A DNA stretch of 64,000 bases from Brevirhabdus sp. (GCA_024637315.1 JAGXFH010000025.1:1-64000); one strand, 5' to 3'. Shown: positions 37,146-46,107, counted from the first letter of the stretch. Notes: generated from the letters alone by a model not told the origin. Translations and numbers: made by a program.

Positions 37146-37553
37146 TCACGGGGACATGACCCGGCGCACCACGATCCCCGGAAAATCCTGATAGGCACCA
37201 AGGTCATGCACAATGGTGGCCTGAAACCGGATCCCGTCGGGGTCGGTATAGGCGACCGACGCTGCCAGCTTGGTGCTTCGCTCGCGGGCAAAGAAAACCT
37301 CGGCCCGGTCCAGCGGCACTTCGATCACCCGGCCGGGTGCCAGAAAGTCCAGCTTTTGCCAAAGCGGCAAGGCTGCGATATCGACCACCCCGCCCAGACC
37401 CGTCAGTTTGCGACGGAAAGTCACTCTGACATCGCGCACCGGATGGTCGCGCCGATTCGACAGCACCAGATAGAGCACCCGGTCGCGCAACAACACATCC
37501 AGAATCACGTCCGGATCATTGGTCCTCTTGTTGCGTTCAGGCGCTCGTCCCAT
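37146..37553 (-). CDS. Uncharacterised beta-rich protein next to an orphan tail-tube gene
   Basis: This 135-residue protein has alternating hydrophobic strands (VILDVLLRDRVLYLVLSN, VRDVRVTFRRKL, TKLAASVAYTDPDG, RFQATIVHDLG), suggesting an immunoglobulin-like beta sandwich. It has no signal peptide, cysteines or catalytic motif. It ends 12 bases after fnrL and diverges from the tail-tube gene over 110 bases. I do not recognise the family. A link with the tube protein is suggested only by position. Confidence 0.65.
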   Translation of the reverse strand: MGRAPERNKRTNDPDVILDVLLRDRVLYLVLSNRRDHPVRDVRVTFRRKLTGLGGVVDIAALPLWQKLDFLAPGRVIEVPLDRAEVFFARERSTKLAASVAYTDPDGIRFQATIVHDLGAYQDFPGIVVRRVMSP

Positions 37554-37663
37554 GCAAAAAGCTTACCAGATGCCGCCGCCGGCGCGCAGCGCAAAAATAA
37601 TCCACGCTCGCCTGACCGCGCGAAACCGGGTAAACTCGGCGGGCATCCAAGGCGAGGACGGAT

Positions 37664-38098
37664 ATGGCCCATCGTGACGGCGACCCCTATGGCAATTTCA
37701 ATTTCATCGTCGAGATCGAGGGCGTTGAGGCTGCTGGTTTCGCCGAAGCCTCTGGCATCAGTTCCGAAACCGAAATCATCGAGTACCGCACCGGCGACAG
37801 CCGCGTCGGGTCGGTCCGCAAGTTGCCCGGCCTGCACAAATTCGGCGACATCACCCTGAAACGCGGCATCACCCGCTCGGATGCGGTGTGGCAGTGGCGC
37901 CAGTCGGTCGTCGATGGCGATGTCCAGCGTCGTTCCGTCTCGATCATCCTTCTCGACGAGGCCCGCGAAGAAGTGCTGCGCTGGAACCTGTTTGAGGCTT
38001 GGCCCGCAAAATATGTCGGCCCTGATCTGCAGGCCACCGGCAACGAGGTCGCCATCGAAACGCTGGTGATTACCTGCGAACGGATAGAGCGCGGCTAG
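37664..38098 (+). CDS. Phage/eCIS tail-tube protein (T4 gp19-like), orphan
   Basis: This 144-residue protein begins MAHRDGDPYGNFNFIVEIEG and contains GFAEASGISSETEIIEYRTG, LPGLHKFGDITLKRGITRS and GNEVAIETLVITCERIERG. These features define the conserved phage-tail-region/gp19 family, whose members build the inner tube of contractile tails and extracellular injection systems (Afp1/Pvc1). No sheath, baseplate, spike, AAA+ or other tail genes occur in the window. The ATG at 37664 follows GAGGACGG. Base composition resembles the neighbours. Confidence 0.85.
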   Translation: MAHRDGDPYGNFNFIVEIEGVEAAGFAEASGISSETEIIEYRTGDSRVGSVRKLPGLHKFGDITLKRGITRSDAVWQWRQSVVDGDVQRRSVSIILLDEAREEVLRWNLFEAWPAKYVGPDLQATGNEVAIETLVITCERIERG

Positions 38099-38118
38099 CA
38101 CGCTTCACCCGTTCGGGA

Positions 38119-38862
38119 TCAGACGAAAGACGCAGTCTCCTCGCGCGCCTGCCTCGCCAGTGCCAGCGCATCGCCGAGGTCGATCGAGTGATCGAAGAAC
38201 GCGCGCCCGACAATCGCACCGGCCACCCGCGGTACGTATTTCAGCCGCGAAAGATCATCCAGCGACTGCGCCCATCCGCGCGCGATCACCGGCGCTTTCG
38301 CTACGCCTGCCAGCCTGGTGACCAAGGCCAGCGAATCGTCGGCATCGCCGACATTCGCATCGATGTCGGTGACGATGATCGCAGCCAGCGGATCGTTCTC
38401 GTAGGTGCGGATGAAATCTTCGGGCGTGATCGCGCTCGGCTTGCGCCAGCCGTCGCTCATCACGCTGCCCTGGTAGACATCGACCGAGATCACGATCTGG
38501 TCGGGATGGTGCTTGGCAGCCGCCTTCACGATATCGGGCTGGAACACCGCCAGTGTTCCAATCACGATCCGCCCGGCCCCGCGGTCGATCCATTCCGCGA
38601 TCTGCCTGGCAGAGCGGAACCCGCCCCCCAGTTGGACCGCGGTCTCGCAATGGTTGATGATGTCCTGCACCAGAGCGGCATTCCGATCATCGCCCTGCAC
38701 GCCGTCCAGATCGGTCAGGTGGATCCACTCGGCCCCCGCTGCGGCGAAGGCTTTGGCTTTGGCTAGCGGATCGACATGCCAGATCGAGGGCTCTTCGATT
38801 CGACCGCGATTGAGGCTGACGCAGCGGCCATTCAGCAATTCGATGGCGGGGAAGACGATCAT
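38119..38862 (-). CDS. HisA-like (beta/alpha)8-barrel protein with altered active site
   Basis: This 247-residue protein is homologous throughout to HisA (ProFAR isomerase): PAIELLNGRCV, WIHLTDLDGVQGD, VQLGGGFRS, ISVDVYQG, TDID and GAIVGRAF. The catalytic Asp8 is Glu8, while Asp128 is kept. The N-terminal-half phosphate site GGG (79-81) is intact, but the second-half site, normally ASGG, reads ARGWA (194-198), and the RDG after TDI is missing. It is probably a paralogue with another function. It stands alone, not in a his operon. hisS, hisZ and hisG are 22 kb away. Confidence 0.85.
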   Translation of the reverse strand: MIVFPAIELLNGRCVSLNRGRIEEPSIWHVDPLAKAKAFAAAGAEWIHLTDLDGVQGDDRNAALVQDIINHCETAVQLGGGFRSARQIAEWIDRGAGRIVIGTLAVFQPDIVKAAAKHHPDQIVISVDVYQGSVMSDGWRKPSAITPEDFIRTYENDPLAAIIVTDIDANVGDADDSLALVTRLAGVAKAPVIARGWAQSLDDLSRLKYVPRVAGAIVGRAFFDHSIDLGDALALARQAREETASFV

Positions 38863-39028
38863 GGGGATTCTCCGGTTGATACCAGAGATCAGTATAGCAC
38901 GGATCGACTGTCAAGTATTGCCCGCCTTGCGCTGCCCGGCGCTGCCCTGCGAAAATCCGCGCCCCAGCTCCGCGGCACGTGTCGCCGACTGGTTTCCCCA
39001 TGGGTGTGCAGTGGTGACGATACATTCG

Positions 39029-39049
39029 TCGTCGGGGTCGCCCCGACGA
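39029..39049. repeat. Perfect GC-rich palindrome in the gap upstream of the HisA-like gene
   Basis: TCGTCGGGG and CCCCGACGA flank a TCG loop. It lies in the 275-base gap 38863-39137 between the HisA-like gene and panB, both on the minus strand. It could be the panB terminator, though no T tract follows. I see no gene in the rest of the gap, which must also contain the HisA-like gene's promoter. Confidence 0.45.
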
Positions 39050-39137
39050 AAATGATCCCTCAGGCGTGGCCTCGTGTCAGCGTCGGTGACCCGTTCGATC
39101 CGCAGGGCCTTTGACAAGACCTCGAAGAACCGTGCGT

Positions 39138-39953
39138 TCAGCGATACGTCTGATCCTCGGTCGGAAAGCTGCGGTCGCGCACTTCGGCGGCATAGGTCTT
39201 GACCGAGTTCTCGATTTCTTCAGCCAGCGCGCCGTAGACCTTGACGAATTTGGGCGGTTTCGGATTGAGGCCCAGCATGTCCTCGAGCACCAGGATCTGG
39301 CCGTCGCAATCGACCGATGCGCCGATGCCGATGGTCGGGATCCCGACCGCGTCGGTGATCTTGCGAGCCAGGGGTTCGACGACGCCCTCGACAACCATGG
39401 AGAACGCTCCGGCGTCCGCAACGGCCCGGGCATCCTCGATGTGGATCGGCCAGCTATCTTCCTCGCGGCCCTGCGTCTTGAATCCGCCCATTGTCAGGCT
39501 CGCCTGCGGCGTCAGGCCGACATGGCCCATCACCGGCACGCCGCGCTCGACCAGAAAATGCACCGTTTCGGCCATTCGCTTCCCGCCTTCCAGCTTGACC
39601 GCGCCGCAGCCGGTTTCCTTCAGGATCTTGGCGGCATTGCGGAACGCCATTTTCGGCGATTCCTCGTAGGAGCCGAACGGCATGTCGACGACGATCAGCG
39701 CGCGTTTCGTGCCACGCACCACGGCCTTTCCGTGCATGATCATCAGGTCGAGCGGCACACCGACGGTGGTTTCCATGCCGTGCATGACCATGCCGAGGCT
39801 GTCGCCCACGAGGATGAAATCGGCATACTTGTCGACGATCGCGGCGGTATGCGCATGGTATGAGGTCAGCGAGACGATCGGGTCGCCACCCTTCATCGCG
39901 GTGATTTGCGGAGCGGTGATCCGGCGGACGGGCTTTGGCGCTTCGGTGCTCAT
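39138..39953 (-). CDS. panB: 3-methyl-2-oxobutanoate hydroxymethyltransferase
   Basis: This 271-residue enzyme makes ketopantoate from alpha-ketoisovalerate and methylene-tetrahydrofolate. It has [27 protein letters not shown] (metal-binding Asp), [16 protein letters not shown] and MGHVGLTPQ. The ATG at 39953 overlaps the panC stop by 4 bases. It is the second gene of a panCB pair in pantothenate/CoA synthesis. Confidence 0.96.
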   Translation of the reverse strand: MSTEAPKPVRRITAPQITAMKGGDPIVSLTSYHAHTAAIVDKYADFILVGDSLGMVMHGMETTVGVPLDLMIMHGKAVVRGTKRALIVVDMPFGSYEESPKMAFRNAAKILKETGCGAVKLEGGKRMAETVHFLVERGVPVMGHVGLTPQASLTMGGFKTQGREEDSWPIHIEDARAVADAGAFSMVVEGVVEPLARKITDAVGIPTIGIGASVDCDGQILVLEDMLGLNPKPPKFVKVYGALAEEIENSVKTYAAEVRDRSFPTEDQTYR

Positions 39954-40810
39954 CTCTGGCCTTTCTGTGGGGAAACAACACGTTGGTCTATCAGTAGGAC
40001 ATCCCCGAACCGGACCGCAAGCAGGACGACGACCGGCGCGGTGATCCGTCCCCCGACGCTGGCCACTGTCTCGGCGTCGCGCACGTCGACGGATTGCACA
40101 TTGGCGCGCGGTTCGGCGTCGATCCGGTCGCGGACCTCGCGTTCAAGCTGTTTGGCGGTGATGCCTTCGGCGACCAGCTTGTCAGCCATAACCAGCGCCT
40201 TGTTCAGCACCGGTGCCGCCTTGCGATCCTCTGGCGTCAGCCTGACATTGCGCGACGACATCGCCAGCCCGTCCGCCTCGCGTACCGTCGGCACTCCGAT
40301 GATCCGCACCGGCATGTCCAGATCGCGGACCATTGTCTTGATGACCCGCAACTGTTGGTAATCCTTCTTGCCGAAGAACGCGCGGTCCGGTTGGGTGATG
40401 TTCAATAGCTTTGTGACCACCGTCGCCACACCCCTGAAATGGCCGGGCCTTATCTTGCCGATCAGAATTTTCGACAGCGCGGTCGCGTCAACGATCGTTT
40501 GCTTGTCGGCATGATACATCTCTGCAGGGCTTGGCATGAACACCACATCCACCCCGGCGGCGCGTAGCATTTCAAGGTCCCTGTCGGTATCGCGCGGGTA
40601 GCTTGCCAGATCTTCTTTCGGCCCGAATTGTGTCGGGTTCACGAAGATTGACACTGCCACCCGGTCGCATTCCGCGGTCGCCGCCTTGACAAGCGCCAGG
40701 TGGCCGTCATGCAGGAAGCCCATCGTCGGCACGAGGCCGATCGTATCGCCCGCTTTACGCAAGGCTGCCAGGGTCGCGCGCGTCTCGGCCTTGGTCGTAC
40801 AGACTTTCAT
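39950..40810 (-). CDS. panC: Pantothenate synthetase
   Basis: This 286-residue ligase joins pantoate and beta-alanine with ATP. It shows [17 protein letters not shown] (the nucleotidylyltransferase HxGH as HDGH), [19 protein letters not shown] and the MSSRNVRL loop. The ATG at 40810 begins MKVCTTKAE. Eighteen upstream in-frame codons have no similarity. It is translationally coupled to panB. Confidence 0.96.
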   Translation of the reverse strand: MKVCTTKAETRATLAALRKAGDTIGLVPTMGFLHDGHLALVKAATAECDRVAVSIFVNPTQFGPKEDLASYPRDTDRDLEMLRAAGVDVVFMPSPAEMYHADKQTIVDATALSKILIGKIRPGHFRGVATVVTKLLNITQPDRAFFGKKDYQQLRVIKTMVRDLDMPVRIIGVPTVREADGLAMSSRNVRLTPEDRKAAPVLNKALVMADKLVAEGITAKQLEREVRDRIDAEPRANVQSVDVRDAETVASVGGRITAPVVVLLAVRFGDVLLIDQRVVSPQKGQR

Positions 40811-40970
40811 TGCGCCCCCTGATGCGGTCCTCCGATCTATACGACTGCGCCAATTGCAGGGCAAGCGCCGGCCACTGTCGGTTTCGTGTCATGTTGGGTC
40901 GGCTCTTTCTTCCCTTCGCCAAGCGCTTTCGGCAATTTAGGCGCAGCAATGTACCGGGGAGAGTCGGCCC

Positions 40971-43466
40971 ATGAAAACGCATGTCAAAGCAGTGGTGGTC
41001 GGCGGCGGCGCCGTTGGAACCGGGATAGCCTATCATCTGGCAAAGGCCGGATGGGATACGATGCTGCTGGAACGGGACGAATTGACCAGCGGCTCGACCT
41101 GGCATGCGGCTGGCCTCTTGCCCTTGTTCAACATGGGCTATGCGACCAGCCACATCCACGATTATTCTGTTGAATTCTACAAATCGCTGGAGGCAGAGAC
41201 TGGGCTGAACGCCGGTTTCGCCGTGGTCGGAAACCTGCGGATGGCGCAGACCGACGCGCGGATGGACGAATACATGCTTTATGCCTCGATCGCCGAGACG
41301 GTTGGTATTCCCTATGAGTGGCTGACCCCGGCGCAGATCAAGGAGCGCTGGCCGCTGGTGCGGACCGAGGATCTGAAGGGTGCGATCTTTCATCCGACGG
41401 ACGGCTATATCAACCCTGCCGACGTTACCCAGGCAATGGCCAAGGGCGCGCGCCAGCATGGCTGTACGATCGAGCGCAAATGGCAGGTCGATGGCTATCG
41501 CTGGACCGGCTCGGAATGGGTCGTCTCGATCACCAAGATGGTCGAGAAGGGCGGCAATCTGGTGCCTTCGGACGAGACATCGCAGATAACTGCCGAGCAT
41601 GTCGTGACCGCCACCGGCAACCATGCGCAGCGCACCGCGAAACTGCTGGGCATCAAGATCCCGGCGATCCCGGTCGAGCACCAGTATATCGTGACAGAAC
41701 CCGACCCGGCGCTGATCGAATGGCGCAAGACCCACGACGAACACCCGGTGCTGCGCGACGCCGACGCCAAGTGGTATGTCCGCGAAGAGCGCAAGGGCTG
41801 GATCCTTGGCCCCTACGAGGACGGCGCCCCGGCGCGGTTCGAATACACCGTTCCCGACAGTTTCCGCGCCGATCTGTTCCCGCTCGATCTGGAGCGGATC
41901 GAAGAGGAATACATGTCGATGATCCATCGGATCCCGTCCTCGGAAGAGGTGGGGCTGAAGGACGATTTCAACGGCCCGATCTGCTACACGCCGGATGGCA
42001 ACCCGCTGGTCGGACCGGCGCCGGGGCTGCGCAACATGTGGCTGGCCGAAGGCTTCAGCTTTGGCATCACTGCGGCGGGCGGCACCGGCAAGTACCTGGC
42101 GCAGATGATGACCGAGGGCGAGGCCGAGATCGACATGGCGGCGCTCGACCCGAAGCGCTACGGATCCTGGATAACCACCGAATATGCGGCGCGGAAGAAC
42201 GAGGAATGCTATTCCCACGTCTTCATCCTGCATCACCCCGACGAGGAGCGTGAAGCCTGCCGGCCGCTGCGCACCGCCCCGGCCTATGACCGGCAGAAGG
42301 CGCTGGGCGCGCAGTTCGGCTGTGTCAACGGCTGGGAGCGGCCGAACTATTACGGGCCGCTGGATGCGCCCGCGGATTTCGACCATGCGGCGCGCAGCTT
42401 CCGGCGCGGCGGCTGGTGGCGATATGCGGTGGACGAGGCGAAGGCGATCCGCGAGGGTGCCGGGCTGATCGACGCCACCGCCTTCACCAAGCATCTGGTG
42501 CGCGGGCCGGGGGCGACGCAGTTCCTCGACTGGTTCACCTGCAACAGGCTGCCAAAGGTCGGCCGGATCAACCTGACCTATGCGCTGACCGAGACCGGCA
42601 CGACGCGGACCGAATACACCATCGTCCGCTATGCCGAGGATGAATACGTGCTGATTTCCGCCGGCGCGTTGACCGCCTATGACGGTGATTACCTGCGCAA
42701 GGCGGCGGCCGATGCCGAGGCCCGGTTCGGCCATATCGACATCCACGACATCACCACGCAATACGGCGTGTTCGCGATCGCCGGGCCGAAATCGCGCGAC
42801 GTTCTGAACGGTCTGATCCGCGATGCCGAGCCCGCGACGGCGCTGTCCAACAAGCGCTTCCCGTGGCTTTCGATGCGCAATATCGAACTTGGCATGTGCC
42901 CGGTTCACGCGGTGCGCGTCGCCTATACAGGCGAACTGGGCTGGGAGCTGCATCATCCGATCGAGATGCAGACCTACCTGTGGGACCAGCTGATGAAAGC
43001 CGGCGAGACGCATGGGCTGAAGCTGGTCGGGGCGCGGGCGCAGAACTGGCTGCGGCAGGAGAAGAGCTACCGGGCCTTCGGCACCGAACTGGGCCGTGAC
43101 GCGACCCCGCTGGAGGCCGGGCTGGACCGGTTCGTCGATCTCGACAAGCCGTTTCACGGCAAGGAGGCGATGCAGAAGACCGGCATCCGGTCGATGTGCG
43201 TGACGCTGCTGATCGACGGGCCCGACGATGCCGACCCCTGGGGCCGCGAGGCGCTTTACGATGGCGACACCAAGGTCGGGCGGCTGACCTCCGGCGGCTA
43301 TTCGGTGCATTTCGGCAAGCAGATCGGGATGGGCTATGTGAAGCCAGACCTGGCCCGGACCGGGCAGAAACTGAAGGTCAGGATGCTGAACCGGCTCTGG
43401 GATGCCGAGGTCGTCGAGGATAGCCCCTATGATCCGACGAACGCGGCGATAAGAGTCGACGGCTAG
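40971..43466 (+). CDS. FAD-dependent sarcosine/dimethylglycine dehydrogenase-like protein with GcvT domain
   Basis: This 831-residue protein has an N-terminal DAO domain with VVVGGGAVGTGIAYHL and GSTWHAAGLLP (about residues 8-50). It is followed by an FAO_M segment (about 380-430) and a C-terminal aminomethyltransferase (GcvT) fold with its C-terminal barrel. This is the layout of dimethylglycine and sarcosine dehydrogenases, which oxidatively demethylate N-methyl glycines and pass formaldehyde to tetrahydrofolate. The exact substrate cannot be assigned. It overlaps the convergent DUF938 gene by 4 bases. Confidence 0.88.
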   Translation: MKTHVKAVVVGGGAVGTGIAYHLAKAGWDTMLLERDELTSGSTWHAAGLLPLFNMGYATSHIHDYSVEFYKSLEAETGLNAGFAVVGNLRMAQTDARMDEYMLYASIAETVGIPYEWLTPAQIKERWPLVRTEDLKGAIFHPTDGYINPADVTQAMAKGARQHGCTIERKWQVDGYRWTGSEWVVSITKMVEKGGNLVPSDETSQITAEHVVTATGNHAQRTAKLLGIKIPAIPVEHQYIVTEPDPALIEWRKTHDEHPVLRDADAKWYVREERKGWILGPYEDGAPARFEYTVPDSFRADLFPLDLERIEEEYMSMIHRIPSSEEVGLKDDFNGPICYTPDGNPLVGPAPGLRNMWLAEGFSFGITAAGGTGKYLAQMMTEGEAEIDMAALDPKRYGSWITTEYAARKNEECYSHVFILHHPDEEREACRPLRTAPAYDRQKALGAQFGCVNGWERPNYYGPLDAPADFDHAARSFRRGGWWRYAVDEAKAIREGAGLIDATAFTKHLVRGPGATQFLDWFTCNRLPKVGRINLTYALTETGTTRTEYTIVRYAEDEYVLISAGALTAYDGDYLRKAAADAEARFGHIDIHDITTQYGVFAIAGPKSRDVLNGLIRDAEPATALSNKRFPWLSMRNIELGMCPVHAVRVAYTGELGWELHHPIEMQTYLWDQLMKAGETHGLKLVGARAQNWLRQEKSYRAFGTELGRDATPLEAGLDRFVDLDKPFHGKEAMQKTGIRSMCVTLLIDGPDDADPWGREALYDGDTKVGRLTSGGYSVHFGKQIGMGYVKPDLARTGQKLKVRMLNRLWDAEVVEDSPYDPTNAAIRVDG

Positions 43467-44119
43467 GCCGGCTTGCGGGCCGACAGGATCAGGTTGTTGG
43501 CCGGCATCTCGATCACGTCGACGGGGTGCAGCCAGGCCCCGGCTTGCCATGCCTGCACGGTCTGGAACGCCTTGTAGCCGATCGACGGATCCTGCGCCGC
43601 AAGGTCTTGATGGAACCTGAGGTCGCCGTCGCTGGCGAATCCGTCACCCCGTTTGAACGGGCCATAGACCAGCAGGATGCCATTCGGCGCCAGCAAGCGG
43701 CCAGCTTCGGTCACGCAGGTGCGGGCCTCACTTTCTCCGATCAGATGCAAGAGGTTCGAGAGGAAGATCAGGTTGGGCGGATCGAACTTCTCGGACCAAC
43801 CCGGCACCGTCGCGTCAAGCCGGATCGGCGGGCGGACATTGGCCAGATCGGTGGTCCAGGCTGCAATGCTTGCCAGCCGCGCCTCGTCGATATCGGTCGG
43901 CTGCCAGATCAGTGCGGGCAGGGCGGTGGCGAAAGCTGCGACATGCTCGCCTGTGCCGCTGGCGATTTCGAGGGCCGTTCCGCGTACGGGGGCGACCCGA
44001 CGGAGCACCTCTAGAATCGGCTGGGCGTTGCGTGCGGCAGAGGGGGCATGGATCCGCCCATCGACGTCCGACACGGCAATTTTGGCTGTATCGGGCAGGT
44101 TCAATCGCCTTGGCGTCAT
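43463..44119 (-). CDS. DUF938 SAM-dependent methyltransferase-like protein
   Basis: This 218-residue protein has a Rossmann SAM-binding motif (ALEIASGTGEHVAAFA, about residues 48-63) and the family segments WQPTDID, FLSNLLHLIGE and LLVYGPFKRGD. DUF938 proteins are methyltransferase-like with unknown substrates. The ATG at 44119 was taken. A GTG 11 codons upstream is a less likely alternative. Confidence 0.83.
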   Translation of the reverse strand: MTPRRLNLPDTAKIAVSDVDGRIHAPSAARNAQPILEVLRRVAPVRGTALEIASGTGEHVAAFATALPALIWQPTDIDEARLASIAAWTTDLANVRPPIRLDATVPGWSEKFDPPNLIFLSNLLHLIGESEARTCVTEAGRLLAPNGILLVYGPFKRGDGFASDGDLRFHQDLAAQDPSIGYKAFQTVQAWQAGAWLHPVDVIEMPANNLILSARKPA

Positions 44120-44163
44120 GTTTTGGGTTTCCCGGATATTTGCGTTAGGCACTGATTTAAAAA

Positions 44164-44181
44164 GGTATTTTCAGAAATACC
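44164..44181. repeat. Short perfect hairpin in an A+T-rich divergent region
   Basis: GGTATTT and AAATACC pair over TCAG. It lies in the A+T-rich interval between the DUF938 gene and the divergent Hint-domain gene. It may be an operator for either gene. Confidence 0.4.
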
Positions 44182-44240
44182 GTAAAAAGGAGAATGAATC
44201 CACTCATTGTCCCAATTTCGGACACAGTTTCTTAGAATTG

Positions 44241-44271
44241 TTGACGTCAGGATGGGGGGCGCACTTAAGAA
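44241..44271 (+). promoter_or_regulatory. Possible promoter of the Hint-domain gene
   Basis: TTGACG (44241-44246) and TTAAGA (44265-44270) are 18 bases apart, ending 15 bases before the ATG at 44286. The -10 match is moderate and the leader would be very short. Confidence 0.35.
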
Positions 44272-44285
44272 TACGAGGTGGGCGC

Positions 44286-44927
44286 ATGAGTTACTTGAAG
44301 AAGATCAAGGGCGATGCTGACGTCATCGTCGGCTTTGCCGGCGGCATTGTTGAAGGCGCGAACGTTCGCACGCCGTGCGGTCCGAGGCGAGTGGAACTGG
44401 TGCGCCCGGGTGATCTGATCGTCACCCGAGACACCGGGCTGCAGCCGGTGCGAATGGTGTGGAAGCGCGAGCTTTCCGCGACGCAGATCGCCGTGCATCC
44501 CGATCTGGCGCCAATCCGACTGAAACCCCGCGCCTTGGGACCGATGATGCCGCAACGCGATCTGTGTCTGGCCCCGGATCACCGTGTACTGGTGCCCGGC
44601 TACAGATTGGCTGGCGTGGACCAGAAGCGCGGTTGCCTTATCGAAGCACGCGAACTGGCCGGGTCAAGCGATGGCGCCTATGTAGACCGCTCGGCCGAAA
44701 TGGTGCGCTGTTTCACGCTGGTGTTCGACAGTCATCAGATCTTCTGCGTGAACGGCTTGCCGGTGGAAAGTTTTCTGCCGACCGCCAGTTCGGTAGCCGG
44801 TCTCAGCGAAGAATTCCGTGACGCGCTGGTTCAGCGCTTCCCGCAACTGCGCCGCGAACCGAACGCCTACCCGCCCGCCGAATATACCGCGCTGAACGGC
44901 ATCGAATACCTGACGGCACAAGCCTGA
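44286..44927 (+). CDS. Stand-alone Hint-domain protein without the catalytic cysteine
   Basis: This 213-residue protein carries a Hint_2-type hedgehog/intein fold: VRTPCGPRRVELVRPGDLIVTRD (about residues 26-48), LAPDHRVLVPG with the conserved His (about 97-107) and HQIFCVNGLPVESF (about 150-163). The Cys that normally opens the domain, a few residues before the first TP, is missing (the stretch reads GGIVEGANV), so autocleavage is unlikely. The ATG at 44286 follows GAGGTG. The frame is open much further upstream, but that part is antisense to the DUF938 gene. Confidence 0.8.
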   Translation: MSYLKKIKGDADVIVGFAGGIVEGANVRTPCGPRRVELVRPGDLIVTRDTGLQPVRMVWKRELSATQIAVHPDLAPIRLKPRALGPMMPQRDLCLAPDHRVLVPGYRLAGVDQKRGCLIEARELAGSSDGAYVDRSAEMVRCFTLVFDSHQIFCVNGLPVESFLPTASSVAGLSEEFRDALVQRFPQLRREPNAYPPAEYTALNGIEYLTAQA

Positions 44928-45003
44928 AGCGTTTCGGGAAAACATAGCCCCGGAGGCTCGTTGCCTCGCGCTGAGCATGAACGTGACGTCCGGCGCTTTC
45001 GTC

Positions 45004-46107
45004 TCAGGGATTTCCCTGGACGCACTGGATCGCGCCGAAGCGCCCGGGAGAGAGACCGATGACGACGTCGGGCGGCAAGTCCGGTTCCCGTCCTCCGACA
45101 AGATCGGCAATCAGTTGGCTGGCTGCGGGCGAGGACTGAAAGCCGTAACCGCCTTGCCCTGCGACCCAGACGAAGCTCGGATCCACCGCATCCGGCCCCA
45201 GTACCAGCGACCGATCCGGCGCGAAGGTGCGAAGGCCCGCCCAGCTGCTGTCCAGCCGGGTGACGGGTTCAGTAACGAAGGCTTCGTAACGCGCCAGACC
45301 TTCTGCCAGCACCATGTCATCGGGCCAGGCATCATGCGGATGGCTGGGATCTTCCTCGGCGGGTGAAACAATCAGCTTGCCCGCATCGGGTTTGCAGTAC
45401 CATGTTTCGCCGGTGCCGAAAGCCAACGGCCAGTGCGTGACGTCATGGCCACCGGGAGCCGGGATACGGGCCATCGAACGGCGAAGCGGCGTGAATCCCA
45501 GCGGCGCGATACCTGCCAGTCGGGCGATCTCATCGACCCAGGATCCGGCAGCATTGACCAGAACCCGCGCCTCGAAGTCGCCCTTCGCGGTGCTGACTGC
45601 CCAGCCGCTGTCGGTACGGGTGATGCGCTCGACCCGCTGGCCGGTCAGGACTTCGCCGCCATTCCCGCGCACTTCACGCGCGAAATTCTGGATCAACCGG
45701 TCGGTGTCGATGTCCCACGCCTCGGCGTCATAGGCGGCTTGGGTGATGACCTCGGTATCAAGGATCGGCACCATGGCCTGCGCCTCCGCGACGCTGATCT
45801 GGTCAAGCGCCATCTGGGCCAGGTCGGTCGCGAAGCTTTCGGCCTCTTCGGCGCGGGCGAGAAGCAGCAACCCGCGGGGTGACAGGACACCGCCATTGGC
45901 GGATTGCAGATAGGCCTTGCTGGCCCGGTTGAGAGCAACGGTCGTCGGTTTGCCGTAGCTTTCTTCGAACAGGGCCGCTGACCTTCCCGAGGTGTGATAG
46001 CCAAGGCCCGCTTCGGCCTCCAGAAGCGTGACCTGGCCGAGATGCGACAGCCGAGCTGCGGCAGAAATCCCGGCAATGCCGCCGCCGATGACAAGAAAAT
46101 CGCTCAT
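45004..46107 (-). CDS. FAD-dependent oxidoreductase of the DAO family
   Basis: This 367-residue flavoprotein begins MSDFLVIGGGIAGISAAARL (FAD Rossmann motif). It has GYHTSGRSAALFEESYG and a C-terminal WVAGQGGYGFQSSPAASQL typical of glycine/D-amino-acid oxidases and dehydrogenases. The substrate is probably an N-substituted or D-amino acid, not specified by the sequence. Its start overlaps the aldo/keto reductase stop by 4 bases, so it is the second gene of that pair. Confidence 0.87.
   Translation of the reverse strand: MSDFLVIGGGIAGISAAARLSHLGQVTLLEAEAGLGYHTSGRSAALFEESYGKPTTVALNRASKAYLQSANGGVLSPRGLLLLARAEEAESFATDLAQMALDQISVAEAQAMVPILDTEVITQAAYDAEAWDIDTDRLIQNFAREVRGNGGEVLTGQRVERITRTDSGWAVSTAKGDFEARVLVNAAGSWVDEIARLAGIAPLGFTPLRRSMARIPAPGGHDVTHWPLAFGTGETWYCKPDAGKLIVSPAEEDPSHPHDAWPDDMVLAEGLARYEAFVTEPVTRLDSSWAGLRTFAPDRSLVLGPDAVDPSFVWVAGQGGYGFQSSPAASQLIADLVGGREPDLPPDVVIGLSPGRFGAIQCVQGNP

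Noticed and set aside
38911-39117. 68-codon minus-strand ORF in the gap before the HisA-like gene
   Set aside because: It needs a TTG start without a ribosome site, resembles no family and overlaps the palindrome.
40755-43550. 931-codon minus-strand open frame
   Set aside because: It is antisense to the intact FAD/GcvT-domain gene and panC. The composition is Arg/His/Gln-rich, as expected from a high-G+C shadow frame.
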